A stretch of DNA of 64,000 nucleotides from Ancylobacter sp. SL191 (GTDB taxonomy: Bacteria; Pseudomonadota; Alphaproteobacteria; Rhizobiales; Xanthobacteraceae), in NCBI RefSeq assembly GCF_026625645.1, contig NZ_CP113056.1:496001-560000 (forward strand), read 5' to 3'. The first letter of the stretch is position 1; each line of letters begins with the position of its first letter. Of the stretch, positions 1 through 9,633 are shown piece by piece. Under the pieces are notes generated by a model, which worked only from the letters and a program-made list of their open reading frames with translations, was not told where the DNA came from and searched no databases. The translations under genes and the position numbers were made by a program.

Positions 1-252
1 GTGCCCAAGGCCGGCGAGGCGCCGGGCACTGGCGGCACCGCCGGCATGAACGAGGCGCTCGGCACCCGCGCCGCCTCCCCGGCCGATGTGCGGGCGCAGA
101 CCGCCGGCAGCGGCACGGCGGCGCAGGGCCAGTCCTCCACCGCCGGCGCGCTCAGCGACGCGATGAGTCGCGCCAAGCAGGCCGACCAGTCCGGCGATAG
201 CGCCGCCTGCACCAAGGCGCTGGACGAGGCCGAGGCGATGCTGCGCGGTTAG
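1..252 (+). CDS. C-terminal fragment of an unknown protein
   Basis: This reading frame is open from the first base and stops with TAG at 250-252, so the true start lies outside the window. The visible 83 residues are rich in Ala, Gly, Ser and Thr and look like a flexible tail. They end in a short Ala/Asp/Glu-rich helix-like stretch (residues about 50-83) containing a single Cys. I recognise no domain. Third-position GC bias matches the neighbouring genes, which supports coding. The GTG at base 1 should not be taken as a start. Function unknown. Confidence 0.55.
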   Translation: MPKAGEAPGTGGTAGMNEALGTRAASPADVRAQTAGSGTAAQGQSSTAGALSDAMSRAKQADQSGDSAACTKALDEAEAMLRG

Positions 253-349
253 AACCGCTCCAATCTTTCGTATGGAAATACCGCGCGTGACGTGTACCTA
301 ATAGCCCCTGTCAACCGTGGCGCGCGGTTGGCAGGGGCAGGAGTATCGC

Positions 350-2608
350 GTGGTGGACGCGACGATCGAGCCGCCGGGCATGGCAGGCGGGATGGTGTCG
401 GCGGGCGGGACAACCGCCAGCGGCCTGCTCTCGGTCATGAGCGGCTTCATTGCCGGCCTGTTCCATCAGCGCCCCTTCGCGGAGGATCTCGCCCCGCTCC
501 TCGCCCGCCTCGGCGCCGACCTCGCGCTGAGCCGCGCCGCCCTGTTCGAGGTTCATAGCAGCGCGGCAGCCGGGCTCTGCGTCACCTGCCGGGTCGACTG
601 GGCGCGCAAAGGGCTCCCCCTGCTCGCCGGCAATACCCACCCGCCCGTGCGACCGGACGAGGCCGACGCGCTCCAGCGCGACTGGGCGGAACGGCGCACG
701 CGCGGCGAGGTGATCGAGGGCCGCACGGACGACCTGACCGGCTATTTGCGCGCCTTCTTCGAGGCGGCCGAGATCGTCAGCTTCTACACCCTGCCGGTGA
801 TGGTGGACGGGCGCTGGTGGGGGCATTTCTGCGTCAGCTCGGACGAGCCCGCGCGCCTGTGGACGGGGGAGGAACGCGCCGGCCTGCAGGCGCTCACCGA
901 ACTTATCGCCCTCGCCGTGGAACGCTCGCACGGGCGGCGCGCGCTCAGCGAGGCGACGCGCCTTGCCATGCTGGCGGCGGCGCTCGACGGCATCGTCACC
1001 ATCGACGAGGCCGGGCAGATCGTCGACTTCAACCCGGCGGCGGAAGCCATGTTCGGCTACAGCCGCGCGGACGTGACCGGCCGCTTCCTCGGCGACACCA
1101 TCATCCCCACCCATCTGCGCGACGCGCACCGCGCCGGCATGGCGCGCTATCTGGCCGGCGCGAACCCGCACATTCTCGGGCGCCGCATCGAGGTCGAGGG
1201 GGCGACGCGCGGCGGGCGCGTCTTCCCGATCGAACTCACCGTGACGGAAATCCGAACGGGCACGCGGCGGCTGTTCACCGCCTATCTGCGCGACATTTCC
1301 GACCGTCGGCGCGCGAAGGAGGCGCTGGAGACACTCGCCTATAGCGATACCGTGACCGGGCTGCCGAACCGCGCCGGTCTGGTGCGGCTGATGCGGCAGC
1401 AGGGCGAGACGGTCGGCGGGGCGCTGGTGATGCGGATGTCCGACCTCGCCATTCTCGGCGCCTCGCTGGGCGAGGCTTTCGCGCAGCAGATGATTGCCGC
1501 CATCGCCGCGCGGCTGAGCGGCCATCTGCCGGCGCAGGCGCATCTCGGCCGCACCGGCGAGAACGAGTTCGCCATCATCTTCCCGACGGGCATGGCCCCC
1601 GAACGTCTCGGCCGGCAGTTCGAGGCGCTGATGCACGCGCCGCTGGAGGTGGAGGGACGGCGCTTCTATCTCGACGCCAATCTCGGGCTCGCCGCGCGGG
1701 CCGGGCGCATCGAGCAGAGCCTGCGCGACGCGGAAATGGCCTGCCGGAGCGAGCGCGCCGGGCGCTGGCGGGTGTTCGACGATTCCCTGCGCGCCGACCA
1801 TCAGCAGCGCCTCGCCATGGAAATCGCGCTGCGCGAGGCGCTGGCGGCGGGCGGGGACGAGATCTACCCGGTGTTCCAGCCGGTGGTGGAAAGCCGGAGC
1901 GGCCGGGTGCTTGGCTTCGAGGCGCTGGCGCGCTGGCGCTCGCCGCGCCTCGGGCAGGTGACGCCCGGCGCGTTCATTGCGCTGGCGGAAACCGCCGGCC
2001 TGATCGACCGGATCGGCGAGCTGATCCTCGAGCGCGCGCTCGGCGCCTGTGCCCGCTGGAACGCCGCGCGCGCAGCGCTCGGGCAGGCGCCACGCTTCAT
2101 CGCGGTCAACCTCGCCGCCTCGCAGCTCACCGTGCCCGACCTTGCCGAGCGGATCGCCGCGCGGCTGGCCCGCCATGGGGTGCCGGGCGCGATGCTGCAT
2201 CTGGAACTGACGGAAAGCACCCTGCTCGCCCAGCCCGATGCCGCGGCGCAGATGATGCACCGGCTGAGGGCGCTGGGCTGCCGCATCGCCATCGACGATT
2301 TCGGCACCGGCTATTCGAGCTTCAGCTATCTCCAGCACCTGCCGGCCGACGTGCTGAAGATCGACCGCGCCTTCATGACGGAACTCGCCACGCAGCCGCG
2401 CGCCCGCAAGATCCTCGGCGTCATGATCGACCTCGCCCATGCGCTGGGCATGTCGGTGGTGGCGGAAGGCATCGAGACGGTGGAGGCGCTGGCCGTGCTT
2501 GAAGGTCTCGGCGGCGACGCGGTGCAGGGCTTTCTCACCGGCCACCCGATGCCGCTCGAGGCGGCGCTGGAGCATCCCGACGGCATCGCCTGGGCGCGGC
2601 AGGGTTGA
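350..2608 (+). CDS. GAF-PAS-GGDEF-EAL cyclic-di-GMP signalling protein
   Basis: About 752 residues with no membrane segment, so probably a cytoplasmic sensor controlling cyclic-di-GMP. Order: GAF-like domain (about 40-190), PAS (200-320), GGDEF-like domain (330-475), EAL domain (500-735). The EAL motif (residues 524-526) and the downstream IDDFGTGYSS and AEGIET motifs are intact, so phosphodiesterase activity is likely. The GGDEF signature reads RTGENEF, which departs from GG(D/E)EF, so this domain is probably inactive or regulatory. I chose GTG at 350 because AGGAG sits 6 nt upstream (339-343). GTG at 317 has no ribosome-binding site, and ATG at 380 would lose little. It appears monocistronic and converges on the RND operon. 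The ligand sensed cannot be read from the sequence. Confidence 0.9.
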   Translation: MVDATIEPPGMAGGMVSAGGTTASGLLSVMSGFIAGLFHQRPFAEDLAPLLARLGADLALSRAALFEVHSSAAAGLCVTCRVDWARKGLPLLAGNTHPPVRPDEADALQRDWAERRTRGEVIEGRTDDLTGYLRAFFEAAEIVSFYTLPVMVDGRWWGHFCVSSDEPARLWTGEERAGLQALTELIALAVERSHGRRALSEATRLAMLAAALDGIVTIDEAGQIVDFNPAAEAMFGYSRADVTGRFLGDTIIPTHLRDAHRAGMARYLAGANPHILGRRIEVEGATRGGRVFPIELTVTEIRTGTRRLFTAYLRDISDRRRAKEALETLAYSDTVTGLPNRAGLVRLMRQQGETVGGALVMRMSDLAILGASLGEAFAQQMIAAIAARLSGHLPAQAHLGRTGENEFAIIFPTGMAPERLGRQFEALMHAPLEVEGRRFYLDANLGLAARAGRIEQSLRDAEMACRSERAGRWRVFDDSLRADHQQRLAMEIALREALAAGGDEIYPVFQPVVESRSGRVLGFEALARWRSPRLGQVTPGAFIALAETAGLIDRIGELILERALGACARWNAARAALGQAPRFIAVNLAASQLTVPDLAERIAARLARHGVPGAMLHLELTESTLLAQPDAAAQMMHRLRALGCRIAIDDFGTGYSSFSYLQHLPADVLKIDRAFMTELATQPRARKILGVMIDLAHALGMSVVAEGIETVEALAVLEGLGGDAVQGFLTGHPMPLEAALEHPDGIAWARQG

Positions 2609-2645
2609 CCCGCCGCGCCCGAAGGCCCTCAGTTTGCGAAAGCGT

Positions 2646-4229
2646 TCAGTGCGCGAACGCCTGGTCGACGCCCTGGTTCTCGGGATCGCGCGGCTTGAGG
2701 CCGGTCTTGTCGAGCGAGACGAGGCGCGGGGCCATGTCCTTGTCGACGATGACCGGCGTGCGGTCATCCACCGTGCCCGGCCAGCCACCGCCCAGCGCCT
2801 TGTTGAGCGAGACATAGTCGGTGGCGATGGCGACGCGGCTCTGCAGCAGCGTGTCGTCGGCCGAATAGGAGGAGCGCTCGGCGGTCAGCACGTCGAGGAA
2901 GCTCGACGAGCCGCTCTGGTAGAGCGTGCGCGAGAGCGAGGCGGCCTCGCGGTAGGACTTTGCCGAGGAGTCGAGGCTGCGGTATTTGACGCGCTCCTGC
3001 TGCAGCGAAACGCTGGCGTTCTCGACATCCTGAAGGGCGGTCAGCACCGCCGCGCGGTAGGTCAGGAAGTACTCGTCGCGCTGCGCCTGCGCATAGTCCA
3101 CCGCCGCCTTGAGCTGGCCGGCGTTGAAGATCGGGATGCTCACGCTCGGGCCGAAGCTCCAGCTGATCGACGAGCTCTTGGCGAGGTCACCCACTTTGGC
3201 GGCCGAGGTCGACACCTCGCCGGTGAGGCTGACATCGGGATAGCGCGCCGCCTCGGCCTGGCCGATCTTGGCGGTGTATTGCGCATATTGCCGCTCGGCG
3301 AGGCGGACATCGGGACGCGACAGCAGCACATTGGCCGGCACGCCGCGCGGCACGGCATTGCCCGGCGTCGGGATCGGCGCGCTGCGCTTCATCACGTCGT
3401 TGAGCGCGCTCGGCGGCTGGCCGAGCAGGATGGCGAGCTGGTGCACGGTCTGCTGGTAGCTCGACTCCAGCTCGGGAATATTCGCCTCGGTGCTCGCGGC
3501 CTGCCCCTCGGCATTGGCGACATCGACCGCCGACGCGGAGCCGACCTGCAGCTTGGTGCGGGTGAGCGCAGCGGTCTCGCGCTGCGAGGCGGCGGTGCGG
3601 CGGGCGAGTTCCGCCCGCGCCTGATAGCCGCGCGCCTCGACATAATAGGTCGCGACATCGCCGATCAGCGTCAGCAGCGTGTTGCGCAGCGTCTCCTCGG
3701 AGGCGTCCAGACCATAGGTCGCCGCCTCGGCCGCGCGGCGGTTCTCGCCGAACAAGTCGAGCTCCCAGCTCGCATTGGCGCCGAGGTTGAAGGTGTCGAA
3801 CGGCCCGGAGACCGTCACGTCGCCGGTGTCGGAGACAGTGCTGCCATTGTCGGCGCGGCTGTAGCTGCCCGAGCCGGTCAGCGTCGGGGCAAGCGCGGCC
3901 ATCGCCTGCTGGCGGGTGGCGCGGGCCTGCCGCACGCGGGCCTTGGCGGTGGCGACGTCGAGATTGCCGGCGACCGCCTGATCGACCAGCCCGTTCAGCG
4001 TCTTGTCACCGAGCTTTTCCCACCAGCGGCCGAGCTGCGGCGGCTTGTTGTCGGCCTCGTCCCCGGTGACGGAGACCGCCGGCTTGGCCGCGCCCCATTT
4101 GGCCGGGAGCTGGAGGGACGGGGCGCTGTAGTCCGGGCCGACGGCACAGCCGCCGAGCAGGCCGGCGACGAGCAGCGCGCCGGCAAGGCGCGACGCCTGA
4201 AAGGGACGGGAGGCGGTCGGGATGGTCAT
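2646..4229 (-). CDS. RND efflux outer-membrane lipoprotein, NodT/OprM family
   Basis: Outer-membrane channel of a tripartite RND efflux pump, 527 residues, close to the family norm. The N-terminus is a lipoprotein signal with a lipobox ending LLGGC (Cys28), followed by the family hallmark GPDY. The two repeated OEP halves cover most of the chain and are rich in Ala/Gln helices. The start at 4229 is set by an AGGTG site just upstream; further upstream codons in the frame lack support. It is the last gene of the operon, 103 nt after the pump gene, with a strong hairpin in that gap. It probably forms trimers spanning the outer membrane and docking the adaptor. Substrate unknown. Confidence 0.93.
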   Translation of the reverse strand: MTIPTASRPFQASRLAGALLVAGLLGGCAVGPDYSAPSLQLPAKWGAAKPAVSVTGDEADNKPPQLGRWWEKLGDKTLNGLVDQAVAGNLDVATAKARVRQARATRQQAMAALAPTLTGSGSYSRADNGSTVSDTGDVTVSGPFDTFNLGANASWELDLFGENRRAAEAATYGLDASEETLRNTLLTLIGDVATYYVEARGYQARAELARRTAASQRETAALTRTKLQVGSASAVDVANAEGQAASTEANIPELESSYQQTVHQLAILLGQPPSALNDVMKRSAPIPTPGNAVPRGVPANVLLSRPDVRLAERQYAQYTAKIGQAEAARYPDVSLTGEVSTSAAKVGDLAKSSSISWSFGPSVSIPIFNAGQLKAAVDYAQAQRDEYFLTYRAAVLTALQDVENASVSLQQERVKYRSLDSSAKSYREAASLSRTLYQSGSSSFLDVLTAERSSYSADDTLLQSRVAIATDYVSLNKALGGGWPGTVDDRTPVIVDKDMAPRLVSLDKTGLKPRDPENQGVDQAFAH

Positions 4230-4276
4230 CGGCACACCTGATAGGCGGGAGAACAGCGCGGGACGGGAGGGGACGG

Positions 4277-4299
4277 CCGGCCGGGAGGCGCCCGGCCGG
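4277..4299. other. Intercistronic hairpin between pump and outer-membrane channel genes
   Basis: A perfect 9-bp inverted repeat (CCGGCCGGG and its complement) with a 5-nt loop lies between the stop of the pump gene and the start of the channel gene. No T-run follows on the transcribed minus strand, so it is not a classical terminator. It may stabilise the upstream message or attenuate expression of the channel. Confidence 0.5.
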
Positions 4300-4332
4300 A
4301 AGCAAAGGAGGAACGGATCAGCGCGCGAAAGA

Positions 4333-7300
4333 TCAGCTCGCATGGGCATCGCGCGCCTCCCCGGCCGGGGGCGGGCTCGCCGCGCCGCCATCGGGCGCGG
4401 ACCCCGCCGCCGGCTCCGGCTTCTTGCCGGGGAAGATGCGGCGCACCGTTACGAACAGCAGCGGCACGAAGAACACGCCGAGCACGGTGGCGGCGATCAT
4501 GCCGCCCATCACGCCGATGCCGATGGCGTTCTGCGCCCCCGAGCCGGCGCCGCTGGCGATGGCGAGCGGCGTCACGCCGAGGATGAAGGCGAGCGAGGTC
4601 ATCAGGATCGGGCGCAGACGCTGGCGTGCCGCGTCCAGCGTCGCCTCGACCAGCCCCATCCCATGGGCCTGCCGCTCGATGGCGAACTCGACGATGAGGA
4701 TGGCGTTCTTGGCCGCGAGGCCGATGGTGGTGAGCAGGCCGACCTTGAAATAGACGTCGTTGGTCTGGCCGAACATCGTCGCGGCGAGCAGCGCGCCAAA
4801 GATGCCGATCGGCACCGACATCAGCACCGCGAAGGGGATCGACCAGCTCTCATAGAGCGCCGCGAGGCAGAGGAAGACGACCAGCAGAGAGATGGTGTAG
4901 AGCGCCGCCGCCTGATTGGACGAGAGCCGCTCCTGATGCGACAGGCCGGTCCACTCATGGCCATAGCCCGCCGGCAGCCGGCCGATGATGTCGTCCATCG
5001 CCGTCATGGCGTCGCCCGAGGAAATGCCGGGCGCCGCCTGGCCCTGGATCTCCACCGCCGAGGAGCCGTTGAAGCGCTCCAGACGGGGCGAGCCATAGGT
5101 CCAGTGGGTCGAGGCGAAGGAGGAGAACGGCACCATGGTCCCGGAGGCGTTGCGCACCTCCCACTTGGCGAGGTCTTCCGGCTGCATGCGGAATTCGGCG
5201 GCCGACTGGAGATAGACCTTCTTCACGCGGCCACGGTCGAGGAAGTCGTTCACATAGCTGCTGCCCCAGGCGGTGGAGAGCGTGTCGTTGATGTCGGCCA
5301 GCGACACGCCGAGCGCGCTCGCCTTCTCCTGGTCGATGTCGACGACGAATTGCGGCTCGTCCTCCAGCCCGTTCGGGCGGGTGGCGACGAGGCGGTGGTC
5401 CTGCGCCGCCATGCCCAGCACCTGGTTGCGCGCGGCCATCAGCTTCTCATGGCCGCCGCCGGTGATGTCCTGGAGATAGACGCTGAAGCCGCCCGTATTG
5501 CCCATGCCCTGAATGGCCGGGGGCATGAGGGTGAACACCATGGCGTCGCGCACATGCAGCTTGGCCATGGCGCGCCCGGCGACCGCCTGCGAGGACAGGG
5601 TGGGCGACTTGCGCTCATCGAACGGCTTCAGCCGCACGAAGGCGATGCCGAGATTCTGGCCCTGGCCGCTGAAGCCGAAGCCGTTGACGCTGAAGACGCC
5701 TTCGACCGCGTCCTTCTCATCCTCGAGAAAGTGGCGGCGCACCGTGTCCAGCACCTTCTCGGTACGGTCCGAGGTGGCGCCGGCCGGCAGCTGCACCATG
5801 GTGATGAGGATGCCCTGGTCCTCTTCCGGCAGGAAGGAGGACGGCAGGCGCACGAACATCCAGCCCATCGCCACGGCAATGGCGACGAAAATGGCGAGAA
5901 AGCGCCCGCTGCGCGCCACCACCCCGGCCGTGCCGGTGCGATAGGCCCGCGTGCCGCGCTCGAAATTGCGGTTGAACCAGCCGGCGAAGCCCGTCTGCTT
6001 GGCCCCGTGCTGCACCGGGCGGAGCAGCGTGGCGCAGAGCGCGGGGGTGAGGATCAGCGCCACCAGCACCGACAGGATCATCGCCGAGACGATGGTGACG
6101 GAGAACTGGCGGTAGATCACGCCCACCGACCCGCCGAAGAAGGCCATGGGGATGAACACGGCCGAGAGCACGGTGGCGATGCCGACCAGCGCGCCGGTGA
6201 TCTCGCCCATCGACTTGCGGGTCGCCTCCTTGGGGGAGAGCCCCTCCTCCTCCATCACGCGCTCGACATTCTCGACCACGACGATGGCGTCGTCGACGAG
6301 CAGGCCGATGGCCAGCACCATGGCGAACATGGTGAGCGTGTTGATCGAGTAGCCGAACAGCGCCAGCACGCCGAAGGTGCCGAGCAGCACGACCGGCACG
6401 GCGAGCGAAGGAATGAGCGTCGCCCGGAAGCTCTGCAAGAAGACGAACATCACGATGAAGACGAGGACGATGGCCTCGGCCAGCGTGCGCACCACTTCCT
6501 CGATGGAGAGCACGACGAAGGGCGTGGTGTCGTAGGGATAGACGACCTCGACGCCTTCCGGGAAGGTCGGCTTCATCCGCTCCAGCGCCGCCTTGACGCG
6601 CTCGGCGGTGGCGATGGCATTGGCGCCGGTGCCGAGATTGATGGCGAGGCCGCCAGCCGGCTTGCCGTTGTAGCGCGAGGACGTGGTGAAGCTCTCCGCC
6701 GCGAGCTCGACATCCGCGACATCGTTGATGCGCACCAGCGAGCCATCCGTGGTGCTCTTGAGGATGATGTTGCGGAACTGCTCGGGCGTCTGCAGGCGCG
6801 AGCGCGCGGTCACCGTGGCGTTGAGCTGCTGGCCGCTGCGGGCCGGCAGGCCGCCGAGCTGGCCGGCCGAGACCTGCGTGTTCTGCGCCTCGATGGCGCT
6901 CGTCACGTCGCCCGGCATGAGCTGGTACTTGGACAGCTTCTCCGGGTCGAGCCAGATGCGCATGGCGTAGGACGAGCCGAACAGCGTGGTGGAGCCCACG
7001 CCCTCAATGCGCTTCAGCGTGTCGTTGAGGGTCGAGTCGACATAGTCCGACACGTCGGTGGACGACAGGCGCCCGTCGGTCGAGACGAAGCCGATGACCA
7101 GCAGGAAGCCGTCCGAGGCCTTCTCGACCGAGATGCCGTTGGTCTGCACCACGCTCGGCAACTGCGCCGTGACCAGCTGCAGCTTGTTCTGCACCTGCAT
7201 CTGCGCGATGTCGGGATCGGCGGCGTTGGTGAAGGTGAGCGTGATCGTCGCCTGACCGGTCGAGGTCGAGGTCGCCGACATGTAGTCGAGATTGTCGATG

Positions 7301-7512
7301 CCGGTCATGCCCTGCTCGATGACCTTGGTCACCGAATTCTCGACGGTCTGCGCGTCGGCGCCGGGATAGGAGGCGGTGACGCTCACCGTGGTCGGGGCGA
7401 TCTGCGGGTATTGCGCGATCGGCAGGGTGTTCAGCGCCAGCACGCCGCCGAGCATGATCAGCAGCGCGATGACCCAGGCGAAGACCGGGCGGTCGATGAA
7501 GAAACGGGACAT
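4333..7512 (-). CDS. RND multidrug efflux transporter, HAE1 family (AcrB/MexB-like)
   Basis: Inner-membrane proton-driven pump of 1,059 residues, the standard length. It starts [14 protein letters not shown], the typical HAE1 N-terminus, and has the duplicated plan of 12 membrane helices and two large periplasmic loops. The paired Asp of the proton relay is visible in the TM4 motif [14 protein letters not shown]. The C-terminal helix region and short cytoplasmic tail are intact. It lies between the adaptor gene (11 nt gap) and the outer-membrane channel. The family expels amphipathic drugs, dyes, detergents or solvents; the substrate here cannot be read from sequence. The divergent TetR gene is the likely repressor. 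Confidence 0.96.
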   Translation of the reverse strand: MSRFFIDRPVFAWVIALLIMLGGVLALNTLPIAQYPQIAPTTVSVTASYPGADAQTVENSVTKVIEQGMTGIDNLDYMSATSTSTGQATITLTFTNAADPDIAQMQVQNKLQLVTAQLPSVVQTNGISVEKASDGFLLVIGFVSTDGRLSSTDVSDYVDSTLNDTLKRIEGVGSTTLFGSSYAMRIWLDPEKLSKYQLMPGDVTSAIEAQNTQVSAGQLGGLPARSGQQLNATVTARSRLQTPEQFRNIILKSTTDGSLVRINDVADVELAAESFTTSSRYNGKPAGGLAINLGTGANAIATAERVKAALERMKPTFPEGVEVVYPYDTTPFVVLSIEEVVRTLAEAIVLVFIVMFVFLQSFRATLIPSLAVPVVLLGTFGVLALFGYSINTLTMFAMVLAIGLLVDDAIVVVENVERVMEEEGLSPKEATRKSMGEITGALVGIATVLSAVFIPMAFFGGSVGVIYRQFSVTIVSAMILSVLVALILTPALCATLLRPVQHGAKQTGFAGWFNRNFERGTRAYRTGTAGVVARSGRFLAIFVAIAVAMGWMFVRLPSSFLPEEDQGILITMVQLPAGATSDRTEKVLDTVRRHFLEDEKDAVEGVFSVNGFGFSGQGQNLGIAFVRLKPFDERKSPTLSSQAVAGRAMAKLHVRDAMVFTLMPPAIQGMGNTGGFSVYLQDITGGGHEKLMAARNQVLGMAAQDHRLVATRPNGLEDEPQFVVDIDQEKASALGVSLADINDTLSTAWGSSYVNDFLDRGRVKKVYLQSAAEFRMQPEDLAKWEVRNASGTMVPFSSFASTHWTYGSPRLERFNGSSAVEIQGQAAPGISSGDAMTAMDDIIGRLPAGYGHEWTGLSHQERLSSNQAAALYTISLLVVFLCLAALYESWSIPFAVLMSVPIGIFGALLAATMFGQTNDVYFKVGLLTTIGLAAKNAILIVEFAIERQAHGMGLVEATLDAARQRLRPILMTSLAFILGVTPLAIASGAGSGAQNAIGIGVMGGMIAATVLGVFFVPLLFVTVRRIFPGKKPEPAAGSAPDGGAASPPPAGEARDAHAS

Positions 7513-7523
7513 GGAGCGCGCTT

Positions 7524-8855
7524 TCAGTTCGCCGTGGAGGTGCCGGCGCCGGCGGCGCCCGTGCGGGCCTCGCCTTGCGCGACGGCTTCGCTGGCGGCCG
7601 GGGCGGCACTCTGCTGGCCGCGCTCGCGCACCTCGCCGGTGGTCTCGTCGACCACCACGTCGACCGGGGTCACGTCCTGGCCGGGGCGGGCGAACTGGCT
7701 GCCCTCGACGATGACGCGGTCGCCATCCTTGACGCCGCTATCGACCAGCCAGTTATTGCCGACGCTGCGCCCGACGCTGAGCACGCGCTGCTCGACCTTG
7801 TTGTCGGCCGTGACCACCAGCGCCACCGGCTCGCCCTTGGTGTTGCGCGTCACGCCGCGCTGGGGAACGAGGTAGCTGTTGGGGGCGACGCCTTCCTCGA
7901 TGATGGCGCGCACATACATGCCGGGCAGCAGCAGCCGGTCCGGGTTGGGGAACTGCGCGCGCACGCCATAGGTGCCGGTCGTCGTGTCGACATAGGCGGA
8001 GGTGAATTCCAGCGTGCCCGGCAGCGAATAGAGCTGGCCATTGTCGAGCTTGAGCCGCACCTGCACGCTGTCGCCGCTGATCTTGATGCGCCCGTCGCGG
8101 ATCGCCTGCCGCAGGTTGAGCAGATTTGTGCTCGACTGGGTGACGTCGACATTGATCGGGTCGAGCGTGCGGATGGTGGTGAGCACTGTGTCCTGGCTCG
8201 CCGTCACCAGCGCGCCGGGGGTCAGCGTCGACTTGTCGATGCGCCCGCCGATGGGGGCGGTGATGCGGGTGTAGTCGAGGTTGATGCGGGCGGTGTCGAC
8301 ATCGGCCTTGGCCCCGGCGACCTCGGCCTTGGCCTGGGCGAGCGAGGCGACGGCGTCGTCATAGTCCTGTTTGCTGACGGCGTTCTGCTTGATCAGGCCC
8401 TCATAGCGATCGACCTTGGACTGGGCGCTTGGCACCGCCGCCTCGGCCTTCTGCTGGCTGGCGACCGCGCTGTCATAGGTGGCCTGATAGCTCGCCGGGT
8501 CGATCTGGTAGAGCGCGTCGCCCGCCTTGACCTCGGCGCCCTCCTCGAAGATCCGCTGCTTGATGATGCCGCCGACCTGCGGGCGCACCTCGGCGACCAG
8601 CGAGGCGACGGTCCGGCCGGGCATCTCGGCGGTGATCGCCACCGATTGCGGGTGCACCGTCACCACGCCGACCTGCGGACGCCCCTGCGTGCCCGGACCG
8701 CCCGGCCCGGCGGCCTGCTGCTGGCTGTCGCAGCCGGCGAGGAGCGTGGTGGCGATGAGGCCGACCCACAGCCCGGCCAGCCGGCGGCGGCGGGACGCCG
8801 GGGAGCAGGAAGCGGCGAAAGGCACGGCGGACGTAAGGCGGATCGGTGAGGCCAC
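7524..8855 (-). CDS. RND efflux periplasmic adaptor lipoprotein (AcrA/MexA-like)
   Basis: Membrane-fusion protein of 443 residues linking the pump to the outer-membrane channel. A lipobox (TLLAGC, Cys42) shows it is lipid-anchored in the inner membrane facing the periplasm. The usual order follows: barrel-sandwich half, alpha-helical hairpin (about 130-200), second lipoyl half, beta-barrel and membrane-proximal domain. The long N-terminus ahead of the lipobox makes an internal start possible, but no better ATG is seen. First gene of the operon, transcribed away from the TetR gene and its operator-like repeats. The Ala/Gly-rich C-terminal tail of about 25 residues is probably disordered. Confidence 0.94.
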   Translation of the reverse strand: MASPIRLTSAVPFAASCSPASRRRRLAGLWVGLIATTLLAGCDSQQQAAGPGGPGTQGRPQVGVVTVHPQSVAITAEMPGRTVASLVAEVRPQVGGIIKQRIFEEGAEVKAGDALYQIDPASYQATYDSAVASQQKAEAAVPSAQSKVDRYEGLIKQNAVSKQDYDDAVASLAQAKAEVAGAKADVDTARINLDYTRITAPIGGRIDKSTLTPGALVTASQDTVLTTIRTLDPINVDVTQSSTNLLNLRQAIRDGRIKISGDSVQVRLKLDNGQLYSLPGTLEFTSAYVDTTTGTYGVRAQFPNPDRLLLPGMYVRAIIEEGVAPNSYLVPQRGVTRNTKGEPVALVVTADNKVEQRVLSVGRSVGNNWLVDSGVKDGDRVIVEGSQFARPGQDVTPVDVVVDETTGEVRERGQQSAAPAASEAVAQGEARTGAAGAGTSTAN

Positions 8856-8867
8856 AGGAGCCCTCGC

Positions 8868-8902
8868 TATTTAAGAAACTTAAGAGTATCTATATTTAAG
8901 AA
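8868..8902. promoter_or_regulatory. Operator-like direct repeats between RND operon and tetR gene
   Basis: The decamer TATTTAAGAA occurs at 8868-8877 and again at 8893-8902, with a palindromic CTTAAG (8879-8884) between them, giving three TTAAG cores in 35 bp of AT-rich DNA in an otherwise very GC-rich region. It sits 13 nt upstream of the adaptor start, where a repressor would block transcription. I infer binding by the divergent TetR-family protein. Confidence 0.6.
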
Positions 8903-8978
8903 CGGCGGCGCTGTCAAACCAGCGTTTCCATTTCCGAGCGTTGCTCTAAGTTTCCAGGAAGCATGGCAGAGACGAACA

Positions 8979-9629
8979 ATGACACTCGGCGCCCTACCTC
9001 CATCTTCAGCCAAGCTTCGCGGCCGACCGAAAGTCATTCCTGACGATCAACAAAAGGAAAGGATCGTCGCGCAGGCGTTCGACCTGTTCTGCGATCGCGG
9101 CTACAGCGGCATGAACATGGACGAGGTGGCCGCGCGTTGCCGAATATCCAAGAAGACACTGTACCGCCTGTTCCCCAGCAAGCTGGAGCTGACCGGCGCC
9201 ATCGTCGACGCGCACCGCCAGTCGATGATCGACATTCGCCCGGAATGGGACCGCCTGCCGCTGGTCGAGGCTCTGCAGCACATGTTCCGCGTCGACATTG
9301 ACGAGGAGGCAGACCGCGCCCGCACCGCCTTCGTGCGCGTGGTGATGGTAGACAGCGTGGCTTTCCCGGAGCTGCGTTCGCTGGTGGAGACGCGCGGGCG
9401 CGATTCCACCCACGCCATGATCGCGGACTGGCTGAAACGCCAGCAGGCGCTCGGGCGGGTGGATGTCGAGGATGCGGCCGTGTCGGCGCGGGTGCTGCTC
9501 GACGTCGCCTTCGGCACGCTGGCGGCAGCGGCCGGCCATAGGTGGGAATGGCCGGCCTTCCCGGACTGGCGGGTCTATCTGCGCCGCGCCTTCACCCTCA
9601 TCGCCAAGGGGCTGGAACCGCGCTCCTGA
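8979..9629 (+). CDS. TetR/AcrR-family transcriptional repressor of the efflux operon
   Basis: 216 residues. The TetR_N helix-turn-helix covers about 24-70, with the recognition part around CRISKKTLYRLFPSK. The C-terminal half resembles the AefR-like ligand and dimer domain and includes a Trp-rich end. It is divergent from the RND operon with a 123-nt shared control region holding repeated TTAAG elements, the usual arrangement for a local repressor released by a pump substrate. The ATG at 8979 is used; a purine-rich AGGAA lies somewhat far upstream (8956-8960), so the exact start is slightly uncertain. Regulation of the pump is inferred from position. Confidence 0.9.
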   Translation: MTLGALPPSSAKLRGRPKVIPDDQQKERIVAQAFDLFCDRGYSGMNMDEVAARCRISKKTLYRLFPSKLELTGAIVDAHRQSMIDIRPEWDRLPLVEALQHMFRVDIDEEADRARTAFVRVVMVDSVAFPELRSLVETRGRDSTHAMIADWLKRQQALGRVDVEDAAVSARVLLDVAFGTLAAAAGHRWEWPAFPDWRVYLRRAFTLIAKGLEPRS

Positions 9630-9633
9630 TCAT

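Noticed and set aside
311..2815. Minus-strand open frame of over 830 codons opposite the GGDEF/EAL gene
   Set aside because: Arg/His-rich composition without domains; the opposite strand encodes obvious PAS and EAL motifs.
4222..7875. Very long plus-strand open frame (over 1,200 codons) antisense to the RND pump
   Set aside because: Low-complexity His/Arg/Asp-rich translation, no ribosome-binding site, and fully antisense to a clear pump gene. High GC makes stop codons rare in this frame.
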